From Paracoccaceae bacterium (lineage in GTDB: Bacteria > Pseudomonadota > Alphaproteobacteria > Rhodobacterales > Rhodobacteraceae): a stretch of 60,724 bases of DNA. Positions 33,563-43,362 of this stretch are shown here, piece after piece (position 1 is the first letter of the stretch; each line of letters starts with the position of its first letter). Both the position numbers and the translations under genes were made by a program. The DNA lies in contig JAIOXV010000002.1 in assembly GCA_021741465.1 (NCBI GenBank), positions 1-60,724 of the forward strand. Reading direction: 5' to 3'. Under the pieces are notes generated by a model. The model did not search any database and was not told the DNA's origin. It was given only the letters and a program-made list of their open reading frames with translations.

Positions 33563-34843
33563 ATGGAAACGATTTTCGCCCTGGCAAGTGCCCGGGGGAA
33601 GGCGGGTGTTTCGGTCATTCGGATATCGGGTGATCGGGCCTTTGCTGCCGCTGAAAAGCTTTGTGGAACTCTGCCCGAACCGCGGCGCGCATCGTTGCGG
33701 CGGCTGACGCTTTCTGGTGAACTGCTGGATGAGGCGCTGGTTGTTGTTTTTGAGGCTGGAGCGAGTTTCACCGGAGAGCCAAGCGTTGAGTTGCAGGTTC
33801 ATGGCGGCTTGGCGATTGTAAAAGCTGTTCTCGCCGCGCTGGGTGATACGGCGGGGCTCAGGCCGGCCGAGCCTGGTGAATTCAGCCGGAGAGCCCTTGA
33901 GAACGGCCGCATGGACCTGACACAGGTAGAGGGCCTCGCGGACCTGATTGACGCCGAAACTGAAGCTCAACGGCGGCAGGCCGTCGCGGTGATGTCCGGT
34001 GGGTTGCGGCGCATTGCTGATGGTTGGCGTGAGGATTTGGTGAAATCTCTGGCGCTGCTAGAGTTGACCATTGATTTCTCTGATGAAGATGTGCCCGAAG
34101 AGACATCGGGAGAGGTTCTACGGATTTGTAGTGGGGTTTTGGACGGCGTGCGTCGGGAGCTTCGGGCTTCTGGTGCCGCAGAACGGATCCGCGACGGGTT
34201 TGAGGTGGCGATTATTGGGGCGCCCAATGTCGGAAAGTCGACGTTGCTCAATGCTTTGGCGGGCCGGGATGCGGCGATCACATCAGAGATTGCCGGAACC
34301 ACGCGCGATGTGATCGAGGTTCGCATGGATATTGCGGGGCTGCCGGTTACCTTGTTGGATACTGCTGGTTTGCGCGATACGAATGATATTGTTGAGCGGA
34401 AGGGCATCGAGCGCGCCTTGGAAAGGGCGAGGATCGCCGATTTGCGTATATTCCTTATGGATGGCGCTGAAGAGTTAGCCTTGCAGCCTGTGGATGGCGA
34501 TATTGTTGTGAAGGGCAAGGCGGACCTTCGCAGTAACACTGTCGGTGCGGTGTCAGGAGTGACGGGTGCGGGTCTTGATCGTTTGGTCGGCGAGATTGGT
34601 AGTGTGTTGGCATCCCGGGTGGTCGGCTCGGGTCTTGCTATCAGAGAGCGCCATCGGCATGCTTTGCGGGTGGCTGAGCAAAGCCTGGAGGCAGCAAGTG
34701 GGATATTGTCAGGATTTGGCCCGGTAGAGTTGGCGGCGGCAGATCTTAGGCGGGTTGTGCTGGCGTTGGAAATCATGATCGGCAGAGTTGGTGTCGAAGA
34801 TCTGCTGGAAGAGATTTTTTCCAGATTTTGCATCGGAAAATAG
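33563..34843 (+). CDS. mnmE: tRNA U34 modification GTPase MnmE (TrmE)
   Basis: A 426-residue GTPase. The N-terminal formyl-THF domain begins [23 protein letters not shown]. The G domain has [14 protein letters not shown] (G1), [11 protein letters not shown] (G2), DTAGLRDT (G3), while the NKxD motif is replaced by a VVKGKADL (weak G4). It ends with the catalytic FCIGK C-terminus. With MnmG it makes the cmnm5U34 modification. The ATG at 33563 is used; a GTG lies 3 bases earlier. The adjacent mnmG starts 3 bases after its stop. Confidence 0.95.
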   Translation: METIFALASARGKAGVSVIRISGDRAFAAAEKLCGTLPEPRRASLRRLTLSGELLDEALVVVFEAGASFTGEPSVELQVHGGLAIVKAVLAALGDTAGLRPAEPGEFSRRALENGRMDLTQVEGLADLIDAETEAQRRQAVAVMSGGLRRIADGWREDLVKSLALLELTIDFSDEDVPEETSGEVLRICSGVLDGVRRELRASGAAERIRDGFEVAIIGAPNVGKSTLLNALAGRDAAITSEIAGTTRDVIEVRMDIAGLPVTLLDTAGLRDTNDIVERKGIERALERARIADLRIFLMDGAEELALQPVDGDIVVKGKADLRSNTVGAVSGVTGAGLDRLVGEIGSVLASRVVGSGLAIRERHRHALRVAEQSLEAASGILSGFGPVELAAADLRRVVLALEIMIGRVGVEDLLEEIFSRFCIGK

Positions 34844-34845
34844 GG

Positions 34846-36717
34846 ATGTTTCACGTGAAACATTATGATGTCATCGTTGTTGGCGGCGGTCATGCGGGCA
34901 CGGAAGCGGCGGCTGCGGCTGTTCGAATGGGCGCAAGAACCGCACTGGTTACCCTGCGGCGCGACTCTATTGGAGCCATGTCGTGCAATCCGGCGATCGG
35001 CGGCTTGGGGAAAGGACATCTCGTGCGCGAGATCGACGCGCTTGATGGAGTGATGGGGCGAGCGGCCGATCGCGCCGGGATCCAGTTTAGGTTGCTAAAC
35101 AGAAGGAAGGGGCCGGCGGTTCAGGGACCGAGAGCGCAAACAGATCGTAAGCTTTACAGGGCTGCGATTCAGGAATTCTTGACGGAAGAAGCCTTACTGA
35201 CCATTGTCGAGGACGAAGTTGTTGGGCTTCGCCTTTTCGGCGACAGGTTTGAAGGCGTTGATCTGGCCAATGGCGGCGCGCTCTCTGCAAGAGCGGGAAT
35301 TTTAACCGCTGGAACCTTCCTGAATGGAGTGATCCACGTTGGAAATGAACGGTCTTCGGGCGGGCGGATGGGTGACCCACCGTCGGTCCGGCTCGCGGGG
35401 CAGATGGCCGAGATTGGCGTAAAGGGCGGCAGATTAAAGACGGGAACACCGCCAAGGCTGGATGGCCGCACGATTGATTGGTCCAGAACAGAAAGCCAAC
35501 CCGGTGATGAAGAGCCATCGCTTTTCTCTTTTATGAGCAATAAGCCCTTTGTGCGACAGGTGTCTTGCGGCATTACCCACACAAATGAGCAAACGCATGA
35601 TATCGTGCGAAAAAACCTTCATCTTTCAGCCATGTACGGTGGCCACATTGAGGGCGTGGGTCCAAGATATTGTCCGTCACTGGAAGACAAGGTGGTTCGA
35701 TTTGCGGACAAGGCATCCCATCAAATCTTTCTGGAACCCGAGGGGCTGGATGATGATACGATCTATCCGAACGGCATATCCTCATCCCTTCCGGTTGAGG
35801 TTCAAGATGCCTATGTTCGGTCCATCAGGGGTTTAGAACAGGTAAAAATACTGCAGCCGGCCTATGCCATCGAATATGACTTCTTCGATCCTCGCGGACT
35901 TGGTCAAACTCTGATGTCGAGGAGCCTTGAAGGGCTTTTCCTTGCTGGCCAGATCAACGGTACGACAGGCTATGAGGAGGCGGCGGCACAGGGGCTTGTC
36001 GCGGGCCTTAACGCTGCTCGCTTGGCTGTTGACGGCGAGCGGGTGCTTTTCGGCAGGGCTGACAGCTATATCGGGGTTTTGATAGATGACCTCATCCATC
36101 GTGGGGTAACAGAGCCGTATCGCATGTTCACATCGCGGGCTGAGTTCAGGCTTTCCTTGCGGGCCGACAATGCAGACCAAAGGCTCACGCCGTTGGGGGT
36201 GGATCTGGGTTGCGTGCGGCCAGATCGCGCGCGCGTTTACGAGACCAAATCCGAAGCGCTGGAGACGGGCCGCTCTTTGTTGGCCGGTCGCGAGAGCAGC
36301 GCCAAAGAGTTGCGGTCTGTGGGCATCAATGTGAACTTGGACAGTGGCAAGCGCAGTCTTCTGCGCCTTCTCTCCATGCCGGGCGTGACCCGCGACCAGA
36401 TTGACGATCTTTGCCCGGATGCGCGGCTTATTGCGCCCGAAATCCGTACGCAGATTGAGAATGATGCGCTATATCAGCAGTATCTTGACCGCCAACAGAA
36501 TGACGTGGACGCCATGCGGCGGGAAGAAGAGGCGATAATTCCCGCCGGGCTTGAGTATCGCGGGTTGCCCGGGCTATCAGGAGAACTGGCCGTAAAGTTG
36601 CACGGGCGACGCCCAGAAACTCTTGCGCAGGCGGCAAGAATCGAAGGAATGACGCCAGCAGCCTTGGCCTTGATCCTCGCGCATGTAAAGAAAGCCAAGC
36701 GAGCCGTGGCCAAATGA
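34846..36717 (+). CDS. mnmG: tRNA U34 carboxymethylaminomethyl synthase MnmG (GidA)
   Basis: A 623-residue FAD enzyme. It starts [20 protein letters not shown], with the FAD loop at residues 12-17. Conserved [24 protein letters not shown], the FLNGVIHVG and [13 protein letters not shown] blocks, and C-terminal [10 protein letters not shown] follow. The first residues MFHVKH are dictated by a parS site (see that entry). An in-frame start 18 bases earlier lies inside mnmE. Overlaps rsmG by 4 bases. Confidence 0.97.
   Translation: MFHVKHYDVIVVGGGHAGTEAAAAAVRMGARTALVTLRRDSIGAMSCNPAIGGLGKGHLVREIDALDGVMGRAADRAGIQFRLLNRRKGPAVQGPRAQTDRKLYRAAIQEFLTEEALLTIVEDEVVGLRLFGDRFEGVDLANGGALSARAGILTAGTFLNGVIHVGNERSSGGRMGDPPSVRLAGQMAEIGVKGGRLKTGTPPRLDGRTIDWSRTESQPGDEEPSLFSFMSNKPFVRQVSCGITHTNEQTHDIVRKNLHLSAMYGGHIEGVGPRYCPSLEDKVVRFADKASHQIFLEPEGLDDDTIYPNGISSSLPVEVQDAYVRSIRGLEQVKILQPAYAIEYDFFDPRGLGQTLMSRSLEGLFLAGQINGTTGYEEAAAQGLVAGLNAARLAVDGERVLFGRADSYIGVLIDDLIHRGVTEPYRMFTSRAEFRLSLRADNADQRLTPLGVDLGCVRPDRARVYETKSEALETGRSLLAGRESSAKELRSVGINVNLDSGKRSLLRLLSMPGVTRDQIDDLCPDARLIAPEIRTQIENDALYQQYLDRQQNDVDAMRREEEAIIPAGLEYRGLPGLSGELAVKLHGRRPETLAQAARIEGMTPAALALILAHVKKAKRAVAK
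34847..34862. other. parS centromere site, perfect
   Basis: TGTTTCACGTGAAACA, the 16-base palindrome bound by ParB, is intact. It lies inside the first codons of mnmG, 3.2 kb right of the oriC region. Confidence 0.95.
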
Positions 36718-37349
36718 GGCGTTTGGAAATACCCCAGAGCGATTGCAGCGCTATCCGTTTGGTTTCTGAGGACGGAGTAAAGAAGCTCGAGAGGTTTGCA
36801 GAGCTTGTTTGCAGGTGGACGACGAAGATCAATTTGGTCTCGCGCTCTACGATCCCAGAGCTTTGGGATCGTCATATTGTTGACTCGGTCCAACTGTTTT
36901 CCTGTGCAAATGAACAGCAAAGGCTTTGGCTTGATATCGGCAGTGGAGGGGGATTTCCTGGAATTGTGATAGCCGTTCTTGCCGAAGAGTTCACCCCAAA
37001 GCTGGGTGTTACGTTGGTAGAGAGCGACAAGCGAAAGTCGGTCTTCCTGTCAGAGGCTTGTCGTCAACTTGGTCTCGCGGCAACGGTTCATTGCCAAAGA
37101 TCCGAGAATTTGGCGCCTCAGGCGGCTTGCGTGGTTTCGGCAAGGGCGCTGGCGCCGCTGACTCAGCTTTGTGCGCACGCAGAGCGTCACCTTCGTTCAG
37201 GTGGCACCTGTGCTTTCTTGAAAGGAGCAAGCGCCGATGACGAGGTTGTTGAGGCGCGGAAATTGTGGAAGTTTGATCTTGATCGTCTTGAAAGCCTTAC
37301 CGACAAGCGGTCGTCAGTCTTGTTTTTGAAAGGGCTTGGGCGTGTCTGA
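36714..37349 (+). CDS. rsmG: 16S rRNA G527 N7-methyltransferase RsmG (GidB)
   Basis: A 211-residue SAM methyltransferase. The SAM site [19 protein letters not shown] is near residues 71-89, and [19 protein letters not shown] near residue 103 binds the cofactor ribose. [21 protein letters not shown] is the family's N-terminal motif. It starts with ATGA over the mnmG stop, and the last codons overlap the parA start by 8 bases. Confidence 0.95.
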   Translation: MRRLEIPQSDCSAIRLVSEDGVKKLERFAELVCRWTTKINLVSRSTIPELWDRHIVDSVQLFSCANEQQRLWLDIGSGGGFPGIVIAVLAEEFTPKLGVTLVESDKRKSVFLSEACRQLGLAATVHCQRSENLAPQAACVVSARALAPLTQLCAHAERHLRSGGTCAFLKGASADDEVVEARKLWKFDLDRLESLTDKRSSVLFLKGLGRV

Positions 37350-38181
37350 TTTGTTTGGGAACCCTGGCCCTCGGATCTTGGCGGTGGTGAACCAGAAGGG
37401 TGGCGTCGGCAAGACAACCACGGCGATCAACTTGGCGGCGGCTTTTGTCGAGCAGGGTGCGCGCGTTCTGCTTGTCGACCTTGATCCGCAAGGGAATGCG
37501 TCAACAGGGTTAGGCATTTTGCCGGCCGATCGGAAGCTTTCTTCCTTTGATCTGTTGGTCGACGAGGTTGCGCTGAGCGAAGTTGTAAAGGAAACCGCTT
37601 ACCCCGGGCTTTATCTTTGCCCGGCATCCTCGGATCTTTCATCAGCAGATATCGAACTGGTTTCGCGAGAGAAAAGAAGCTTTTTGCTGCACGATGCGCT
37701 GCGACAGCCCGATATTCACGAGCTTGATCTGAATTATGTTTTGATTGATTGTCCACCCTCTCTGAACCTGTTGACCGTTAACGCTCTTGTCGCCAGTCAT
37801 GCGGTTCTCGTTCCCCTGCAGACCGAGTTTTTTGCGCTTGAGGGTCTGTCGCAACTGATGCTGACCATCCGAGAGGTCAGGCAGGCAGCAAATCCGACCC
37901 TTCGGATCGAGGGTGTTGTCCTGACGATGCATGATCTGCGCAACCGTCTTGCGCAGCAGGTAGAGAAGGATGCACGAGAGGCGTTAGGGGATCTTGTTTT
38001 CCACGCGACTATTCCGCGAAATGTTCGGGTGAGTGAGGCGCCGTCATATGCACAACCGGTTCTCTCTTACGACGGCTCCTCCAAGGGCGCCGAGGCTTAC
38101 CGCGCCTTGGCCCGGGAAATCCTCTCGCGGCACCCCATAAAGCAGACAAACAAGGACCTGGATCATGGAAAAGAAGACTGA
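37342..38181 (+). CDS. parA: Chromosome partitioning ATPase ParA
   Basis: A 279-residue deviant Walker ATPase that moves ParB-parS complexes. KGGVGKTTTAINLAAAF is near residues 19-35, VLLVDLDPQGNASTGLG follows, and DYVLIDCPPSLNLLTVNAL is present (as LNYVLIDCPPS). GTG at 37342 is 7 bases after GAAAGGG and gives [12 protein letters not shown]; a TTG at 37336 is also in frame. It overlaps rsmG and parB, so it belongs to the same operon. Confidence 0.95.
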   Translation: MSDLFGNPGPRILAVVNQKGGVGKTTTAINLAAAFVEQGARVLLVDLDPQGNASTGLGILPADRKLSSFDLLVDEVALSEVVKETAYPGLYLCPASSDLSSADIELVSREKRSFLLHDALRQPDIHELDLNYVLIDCPPSLNLLTVNALVASHAVLVPLQTEFFALEGLSQLMLTIREVRQAANPTLRIEGVVLTMHDLRNRLAQQVEKDAREALGDLVFHATIPRNVRVSEAPSYAQPVLSYDGSSKGAEAYRALAREILSRHPIKQTNKDLDHGKED

Positions 38182-39079
38182 ACGCCGGGGGCTTGGGCGC
38201 GGCCTTTCGTCATTGATGTCCGACATTAATCTTTCACCGGAGTTTGGGGTGGATGGGCCTGCGCGTAGGGCCGATTTGCAGGTTCCGATCGAGGATATTG
38301 CCCCCAACCCGCATCAGCCGCGGCAAAGGTTCGACACTGCCGCCCTCAACGAACTGGCGGATTCAATTCGGCAGAAGGGGATTATTCAGCCTTTGATCAT
38401 CAGGCCGATGAGCGGAAAGATCCCTTTTGAAATTGTTGCCGGCGAGCGGCGCTGGCGCGCTGCGCAAATCGCGCAGTTACATGTTGTTCCGGCCATTGTT
38501 CGCGACTTCTCTGACGCAGAAGTGCTTGAAATTGCTATTATCGAAAACATCCAGCGCGCTGAGTTGAACGCCGTCGAAGAGGCGCTTGCCTATCGCCAAC
38601 TCATGGATAAGTTTGGACATACCCAAGAGAAGCTGGCTGAGGCGCTTTCCCGCAGTCGCAGTCACATAGCCAACACGCTGCGCCTCCTTAGCCTTCCCGC
38701 CGAGGTTCAGTCGATGGTTGCAACAGGTAAGCTGTCAGCTGGCCATGCGCGGACACTTATCACCGCCCCCAATGCTCTGGATCTTGCGGCGGTTGTGGTA
38801 GGGAGGGGGTTGTCTGTACGCCAAACAGAAGAACTTGTTAGGAAATCCGCTCTGACCGGCGTTTCACAAAGAAAATCCCAGAAGGCTCCAGAAAAAGATG
38901 CTGATACGCGCGCTCTTGAGGCCGATCTGAGCGCCGGGCTCCATATGGGGGTTCGGATCGACCATGATATTTCTGGAAGTGGCCGATTGACGATTTCCTA
39001 TGGAAACCTTGATCAGCTGGACTTGTTATGCAGGGCGCTTTCCGCTGCGGCCATGGACGCTAGCCTAGATCAGCGATGA
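38165..39079 (+). CDS. parB: Chromosome partitioning protein ParB
   Basis: A 304-residue ParB. N-terminal RRGLGRGLSSLMSD includes the Arg-rich ParA contact. The CTP-binding N-domain has PNPHQPRQRFD, GIIQPLIIRP, and GERRWRAAQIA near residue 92-102; the central helix-turn-helix is TQEKLAEALSRSRSHIANTLRLLSLP. It spreads from parS sites. Begins 17 bases before the parA stop. Ends the operon; hemW converges 16 bases later. Confidence 0.97.
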   Translation: MEKKTERRGLGRGLSSLMSDINLSPEFGVDGPARRADLQVPIEDIAPNPHQPRQRFDTAALNELADSIRQKGIIQPLIIRPMSGKIPFEIVAGERRWRAAQIAQLHVVPAIVRDFSDAEVLEIAIIENIQRAELNAVEEALAYRQLMDKFGHTQEKLAEALSRSRSHIANTLRLLSLPAEVQSMVATGKLSAGHARTLITAPNALDLAAVVVGRGLSVRQTEELVRKSALTGVSQRKSQKAPEKDADTRALEADLSAGLHMGVRIDHDISGSGRLTISYGNLDQLDLLCRALSAAAMDASLDQR

Positions 39080-39095
39080 GGTCGCGACAGCGGTC

Positions 39096-40274
39096 CTAGT
39101 CTGCGGCAAGCTCTCGCAAAATGGCATTGAGCACCATGCGTCCCGCAGGGGTGGTGTAGACGCGGTCGCCCGAATTTTCCAACATCCCAAGATCGACCAA
39201 CTTATCGACGCGGGTTTTCGGCAAGGGGCTGCTCGACATCTTGTGATACCGGTCAAGAGACATCCCTTCTGACGTTCGAAGCGACATAAGCAGGTACTCA
39301 AGGGCGCACTCAGAAGCCGTAAGGGCAGTCCTGCTCGATGCTTCGGTGTGGGGGTGCTGATGCGCGTTTAGCCATGTGTTGGGATTCTTTTGCGATTCGA
39401 TCGCCCAGCGCCCAGTCTCATTGGTAATCCGGCCATGCGCCCCAGGGCCGATGCCAACATAGTCGCCGGCTCGCCAGTAGATCAAATTGTGGCGCGATTC
39501 TTTTCCTTCTTTTGCGTGATTTGAAACCTCATAAGCCAGCAGGCCGGCGCGGTCGCAAATTTCCTGCGTAAGCTCGTAAAGATCTGCCGAAAGGTCTTCA
39601 TGCGGAAGCCCCTTTAGGCTGCCTTTCGCGGCCCGATCAGCAAAAGCTGTGCCGTTCTCGATGGTCAGCTGGTAAAGCGACAGATGTTCACCCGCGAGTT
39701 CGATGGCCAAATTGAGCTCATCGCGCCACTCTGAAAGGGTCTGGTCTTGGCGGGCATAAATCAAATCAAAGCTCACGCGATCAAAGGTGTTGCGCGCAAT
39801 TTCCAAGGCGCGGACCGCCTCACTGACGGAATGCCGCCTTCCAAGTGCCTGAAGGGCCCTTTCGTCCAATGCCTGAATGCCGACAGAAACGCGGTTGATC
39901 CCGGCATCGCGGTAACCCATGAAGCGACCCGCTTCGACAGAACTTGGATTGGCTTCAAGCGTGATTTCAATGTCATTCACGGTGGCCCAGGTCGATCGTG
40001 CGGCTTCCACCACAGCCGAAACGACGTCTGGCTGCATCAGGGACGGCGTTCCGCCCCCGAAATAGATTGTCTGCAGGATCCGGCCGCTTGTCTCGCGACC
40101 ATAGCGCTGAATCTCGGAGACATATGCGGCAAGCCAAGCCTTGTGGTCGATGCTCTTGGCAACGTGACTGTTGAAATCGCAATATGGGCATTTGGATTCA
40201 CAGAACGGCCAATGAACATAAAGGCCAAACCCCCCTGCTTTCCAGTCATACATCGCGCTGCCCAATTGTTTCAC
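39096..40274 (-). CDS. hemW: HemW-type radical SAM protein (CPO-III-like)
   Basis: A 392-residue radical SAM protein. The [4Fe-4S] motif is in GLYVHWPFCESKCPYCDFNSHV (Cys-x3-Cys-x2-Cys). FGGGTPSLM and the EANPSSVEAGRF block follow, and the C-terminal HemW domain has GIGPGAHGR. It is a heme chaperone, formerly called coproporphyrinogen oxidase HemN-like. The start is either the GTG at 40274, which overlaps the rdgB stop (GTGA) inside the second parS, or the ATG at 40253 giving MYDWKAGGFG. I list the first because of coupling; the second is equally plausible. Confidence 0.92.
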   Translation of the reverse strand: MKQLGSAMYDWKAGGFGLYVHWPFCESKCPYCDFNSHVAKSIDHKAWLAAYVSEIQRYGRETSGRILQTIYFGGGTPSLMQPDVVSAVVEAARSTWATVNDIEITLEANPSSVEAGRFMGYRDAGINRVSVGIQALDERALQALGRRHSVSEAVRALEIARNTFDRVSFDLIYARQDQTLSEWRDELNLAIELAGEHLSLYQLTIENGTAFADRAAKGSLKGLPHEDLSADLYELTQEICDRAGLLAYEVSNHAKEGKESRHNLIYWRAGDYVGIGPGAHGRITNETGRWAIESQKNPNTWLNAHQHPHTEASSRTALTASECALEYLLMSLRTSEGMSLDRYHKMSSSPLPKTRVDKLVDLGMLENSGDRVYTTPAGRMVLNAILRELAAD

Positions 40275-40282
40275 GTGAAACA
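40267..40282. other. parS centromere site, second perfect copy
   Basis: TGTTTCACGTGAAACA again, at the junction of rdgB and hemW, 1.2 kb right of parB. It supplies the rdgB stop and the possible hemW GTG. Confidence 0.95.
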
Positions 40283-40882
40283 GGCGTTTGAGAGCAATTG
40301 AAACGCCTGCGCCCTGTGGCTAAGCGCGTTCTTGGCGCTTGCACTCATTTCCGCGAATGTCTGCGTATGCCCGGATGGCTGGAACATCGGATCATAGCCA
40401 TGGCCCAGAGCCCCTCGCAAAGGCCAGACAAGGTTTCCCTCGACCGTCCCTTCAAAGGCCTCGTCGTGCCCGTCCGGCCAGGCCAACACCAAAGCGCAAC
40501 AAAAGCGCGCCGAGAAAGGCGCCGGCTGCCCCGAGGCCTTGACCAAATCCCAAGTCTTTGTCATCGCCACGAGAAAATCACGGCCAACGGGCGTTTCAGC
40601 CCAATCAGCAGTGTAAATCCCGGGCGCTCCCGATAGCGCGTCAACGCAAATGCCTGAATCATCGGCCAAAGAGGGCAAGCCTGTCGCCCTGGCAACCACA
40701 TGGGCCTTTATCCGCGCATTCCCAACAAAGCTGGATTCTGTTTCTTCGGGCGCTGAAAGGCCAAAATCGGCCGCTGACCGCACAGAAACACCAAAGGGCG
40801 CGAACATAGCGGTCATTTCGTCAACTTTGCCCTGGTTGTGCGTTGCAAGAACCAGGCTGTCTGCCGTAAATTTCCGCGCCAT
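40271..40882 (-). CDS. rdgB: Non-canonical purine NTP pyrophosphatase RdgB
   Basis: A 203-residue Ham1-type ITPase that removes dITP, XTP and dUTP-like precursors. Motifs: LVLATHNQGKVDEM near residue 11, LPSLADDSGICVDALSGAPGIYTADWA near residue 70-96, GHGYDPMFQPSGHTQTFAEMSASAKNALSHRAQA near the end. Overlaps rph by one base and hemW by 4, in the operon rph-rdgB-hemW. Confidence 0.96.
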   Translation of the reverse strand: MARKFTADSLVLATHNQGKVDEMTAMFAPFGVSVRSAADFGLSAPEETESSFVGNARIKAHVVARATGLPSLADDSGICVDALSGAPGIYTADWAETPVGRDFLVAMTKTWDLVKASGQPAPFSARFCCALVLAWPDGHDEAFEGTVEGNLVWPLRGALGHGYDPMFQPSGHTQTFAEMSASAKNALSHRAQAFQLLSNACFT

Positions 40883-41598
40883 TACCGCCCCAAAGCACGT
40901 TTTTGTGCAGCAACCAGGGCAGAAGCGCCGATATTTGCCAGATCGAGAAGTTGCATCATCTCGTCCCGCGAAAAGCTGCTGCCCTCCGCCGACATTTGCA
41001 CTTCAACCAACCGCCCGCGACCCGTGACAACAAAGTTTCCGTCGGTGCCGGCATTCGAATCTTCGGCGTAGTCCAAATCCAGTACGGGCTGGCCGGCATA
41101 AATCCCACAGGAAACCGCCGCGATGTGGTCAATCAGCGGGTCGCTCGCGATCGCGCCGGTTTTTAAAAGACCGTCAACCGCCAATCTCAAGGCAACCCAA
41201 CCGCCGGTGATCGACGCGCACCGGGTTCCCCCATCCGCCTGAAGCACGTCGCAGTCGATCACGATCTGCCGCTCACCCAAGGCCGCCCGGTCAACTCCGG
41301 CCCTCAAAGATCTTCCGATAAGCCTTTGAATTTCCTGCGTTCTTCCTGATTGCTTGCCCGCCGCCGCCTCGCGCCGCGTGCGGCTGTGCGTGGCGCGCGG
41401 CAACATTCCATATTCTGCCGTCACCCAACCCAAGCCGGTGTTCTTAAGAAACGGCGGGGTTTTTTCCTCTATGGAAGCAGAACACAGAACATGCGTCTGC
41501 CCCACCTTGATAAGACATGAACCTTCCGCATGCGCCATCGGGTTGATCTCAATCGAAATTTCCCGTGGTTCATCAAGTTTTCTGTTCGAAGGGCGCAC
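40882..41598 (-). CDS. rph: Ribonuclease PH
   Basis: A 238-residue phosphorolytic 3' exonuclease for tRNA processing. It begins [17 protein letters not shown], the usual MRPSGRxxDxxR, with GTG start; AGGAG lies 8 bases before it. Conserved [51 protein letters not shown] and [18 protein letters not shown], and C-terminal [26 protein letters not shown]. The frame is open to 41655 but that extension has no RBS. Divergent from hrcA. Confidence 0.96.
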   Translation of the reverse strand: MRPSNRKLDEPREISIEINPMAHAEGSCLIKVGQTHVLCSASIEEKTPPFLKNTGLGWVTAEYGMLPRATHSRTRREAAAGKQSGRTQEIQRLIGRSLRAGVDRAALGERQIVIDCDVLQADGGTRCASITGGWVALRLAVDGLLKTGAIASDPLIDHIAAVSCGIYAGQPVLDLDYAEDSNAGTDGNFVVTGRGRLVEVQMSAEGSSFSRDEMMQLLDLANIGASALVAAQKRALGR

Positions 41599-41661
41599 GC
41601 TTTTTCTCCTTATCTGGTTAGCAACCTGATAGGCCTTCGCAATGTGCCGATGCAACCCTCA

Positions 41662-41689
41662 TTGACGCCGCGCGCCGCGCGAACATAAT
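41662..41689 (+). promoter_or_regulatory. Strong sigma-70 promoter directly before hrcA
   Basis: TTGACG (41662-41667) and CATAAT (41684-41689), 5 of 6 each, with a 16-base spacer. The start of transcription would fall at about 41695-41698, at or just before the hrcA ATG (41699). No CIRCE operator is seen. Confidence 0.6.
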
Positions 41690-41698
41690 CGGTAGAAG

Positions 41699-42769
41699 AT
41701 GACAGACAGCAAAGACCTCCTTACCGAACTCAATGACCGCTCGCGCGAAGTCTTTCGGCGCGTCGTCGAAAGCTATCTGTCGTCCGGCGATCCTGTCGGC
41801 TCGCGCACCTTGACCCGCAGCATGTCCGAACGCCTTTCGGCAGCCACAATCCGCAACGTCATGCAGGATCTGGAATATCTTGGCCTGCTCGACAGTCCTC
41901 ATGTTTCGGCTGGCCGCATTCCAACCCAGCAAGGCTTGCGCCTTTTTGTTGACAGCCTGCTAGAGGTTGGCTCGGTTGCAGATGAAGACCGCGTTGTCAT
42001 GGACGCGGCCCTATCATCTGGCGAGCGTGACGTCTCCAGCATGCTGGATCGCGTCAGCGACAGCCTTTCGGCCATCACGAATGGTGCCAGCCTTGTCTTG
42101 TCACCCAAACAAGACGCCGCCATCCGCCATATCGAATTTGTCAGCCTTGCGCCTGACCGGGCGCTCGTCGTTCTGGTTTTCGCAAATGGCCATGTTGAAA
42201 ACCGTATGATCACGCCGCCCGCAGGTCAGACGCCGTCATCAATGCGCGAAGCAGCGAATTTTCTCAACTCGCTTGCCGAAGGAAAGACCCTCGCGGAACT
42301 GCGCCGCAGTTTCACCCAGGAAATTGCCCGCCGCCGCCAAGAGATCGATTCTCTGGCTCGCGAACTGGTCGAAAGCGGTCTCGTGGTCTGGCAAGCACAA
42401 GAGGATGAGCCCGAGCGCCTCATCGTTCGCGGCAGGGCCAACTTGCTTGCCGAAAGCAGCGAGGCACAAGATATCAGCCGGATTCGTCACCTTTTTGATG
42501 ACCTTGAGCGCAAGCGCGACATTGCCAATTTTCTTGAACTGACCGAAGGCGGCGACGGAGTTCGCATTTTTATTGGCTCTGAAAACAAGCTTTTTTCACT
42601 TTCGGGTTCCTCTTTGGTCGTCTCTCCCTATATGAACGCAGATCGACAGATTATCGGCGCCGTTGGCGTGATCGGACCGACCAGGCTCAATTACGGCCGA
42701 ATCGTTCCCATCGTTAACTATACGGCGCAGTTGGTTGGCAGGCTCTTGTCGGAACGTGGCAGGGGCTAG
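41699..42769 (+). CDS. hrcA: Heat-inducible transcription repressor HrcA
   Basis: A 356-residue repressor. N-terminal winged helix with ESYLSSGDPVGSRTLTRSMSERLSAATIRNVMQDLEYLGLLDSPHVSAGRIPTQQGLRLFVD, the family's signature. C-terminal IGSENKLFSLSGSSLVVSPYMNADRQIIGAVGVIGPTRLNYGRIVPIVNYTAQLV. HrcA binds CIRCE elements of groE and dnaK. The grpE gene follows 31 bases downstream. Confidence 0.96.
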   Translation: MTDSKDLLTELNDRSREVFRRVVESYLSSGDPVGSRTLTRSMSERLSAATIRNVMQDLEYLGLLDSPHVSAGRIPTQQGLRLFVDSLLEVGSVADEDRVVMDAALSSGERDVSSMLDRVSDSLSAITNGASLVLSPKQDAAIRHIEFVSLAPDRALVVLVFANGHVENRMITPPAGQTPSSMREAANFLNSLAEGKTLAELRRSFTQEIARRRQEIDSLARELVESGLVVWQAQEDEPERLIVRGRANLLAESSEAQDISRIRHLFDDLERKRDIANFLELTEGGDGVRIFIGSENKLFSLSGSSLVVSPYMNADRQIIGAVGVIGPTRLNYGRIVPIVNYTAQLVGRLLSERGRG

Positions 42770-42800
42770 GCTCAGTAAGGACAAGACAAGGAAGACGACC

Positions 42801-43334
42801 ATGGCGCAAGATATTCCGCCGAACGAAGATCTGAACCTCGAAGAACTCGACGACTTCATCGAAGCCGATGAACTGGAAGCTCTGCGCGCAGAGCGCGACG
42901 AACTGCGCGACAGGTTCATGCGCGCCCTTGCAGACGCCGAAAATTCGCGCAAACGCGCCGAACGTGACCGGCGCGAAGCCGAGCAATACGGCGGATCAAA
43001 GCTCGCGCGCGATCTCTTGCCTGTTTTCGACAATCTCAAGCGCGCACTTGACGCCACCAATGACGAAACGCGCACCCAGGCCGCCGCACTGATTGAAGGC
43101 GTGGAACTTACCCTGCGAGAGCTCACCAGCGTGCTGACCAAGCACCACGTGGCGCCAATCGAGCCGGCAATCGGGGAAATGTTTGACCCTCAGTTGCACC
43201 AGGCCATGTTCGAAGCCCCGCTTCCCGGCACAAAGGCTGGTCAGATCATTCAGGTCATGACCGTGGGATTTATGCTGCACGACCGGCTTTTGCGCCCGGC
43301 GCAGGTCGGCGTCTCGTCGAATACAGGCGCTTGA
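42801..43334 (+). CDS. grpE: Nucleotide exchange factor GrpE
   Basis: A 177-residue co-chaperone for DnaK. The N-terminal acidic segment is followed by a long coiled coil (ALRAERDELRDRFMRALADAENSRKRAERDRREAE). The C-terminal beta domain contains IEPAIGEMFDPQLHQAMFE. Start at MAQDIPPNED; an upstream frame lies in hrcA. It shares the hrcA transcript, a usual heat-shock pairing. Confidence 0.95.
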   Translation: MAQDIPPNEDLNLEELDDFIEADELEALRAERDELRDRFMRALADAENSRKRAERDRREAEQYGGSKLARDLLPVFDNLKRALDATNDETRTQAAALIEGVELTLRELTSVLTKHHVAPIEPAIGEMFDPQLHQAMFEAPLPGTKAGQIIQVMTVGFMLHDRLLRPAQVGVSSNTGA

Positions 43335-43339
43335 TGTAA

Positions 43340-43362
43340 AGGGGGCGGCGTCAAGCGCCGCC
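43340..43362. terminator. Hairpin between grpE and mutS
   Basis: GGCGGCG (43344-43350) and CGCCGCC (43356-43362) pair over a 5-base loop, in the convergent grpE/mutS gap; it also covers the mutS stop. There is only a short TT tail. Confidence 0.45.

Noticed and set aside
41599-41698. CIRCE operator before hrcA
   Set aside because: No TTAGCACTC / GAGTGCTAA dyad is present.
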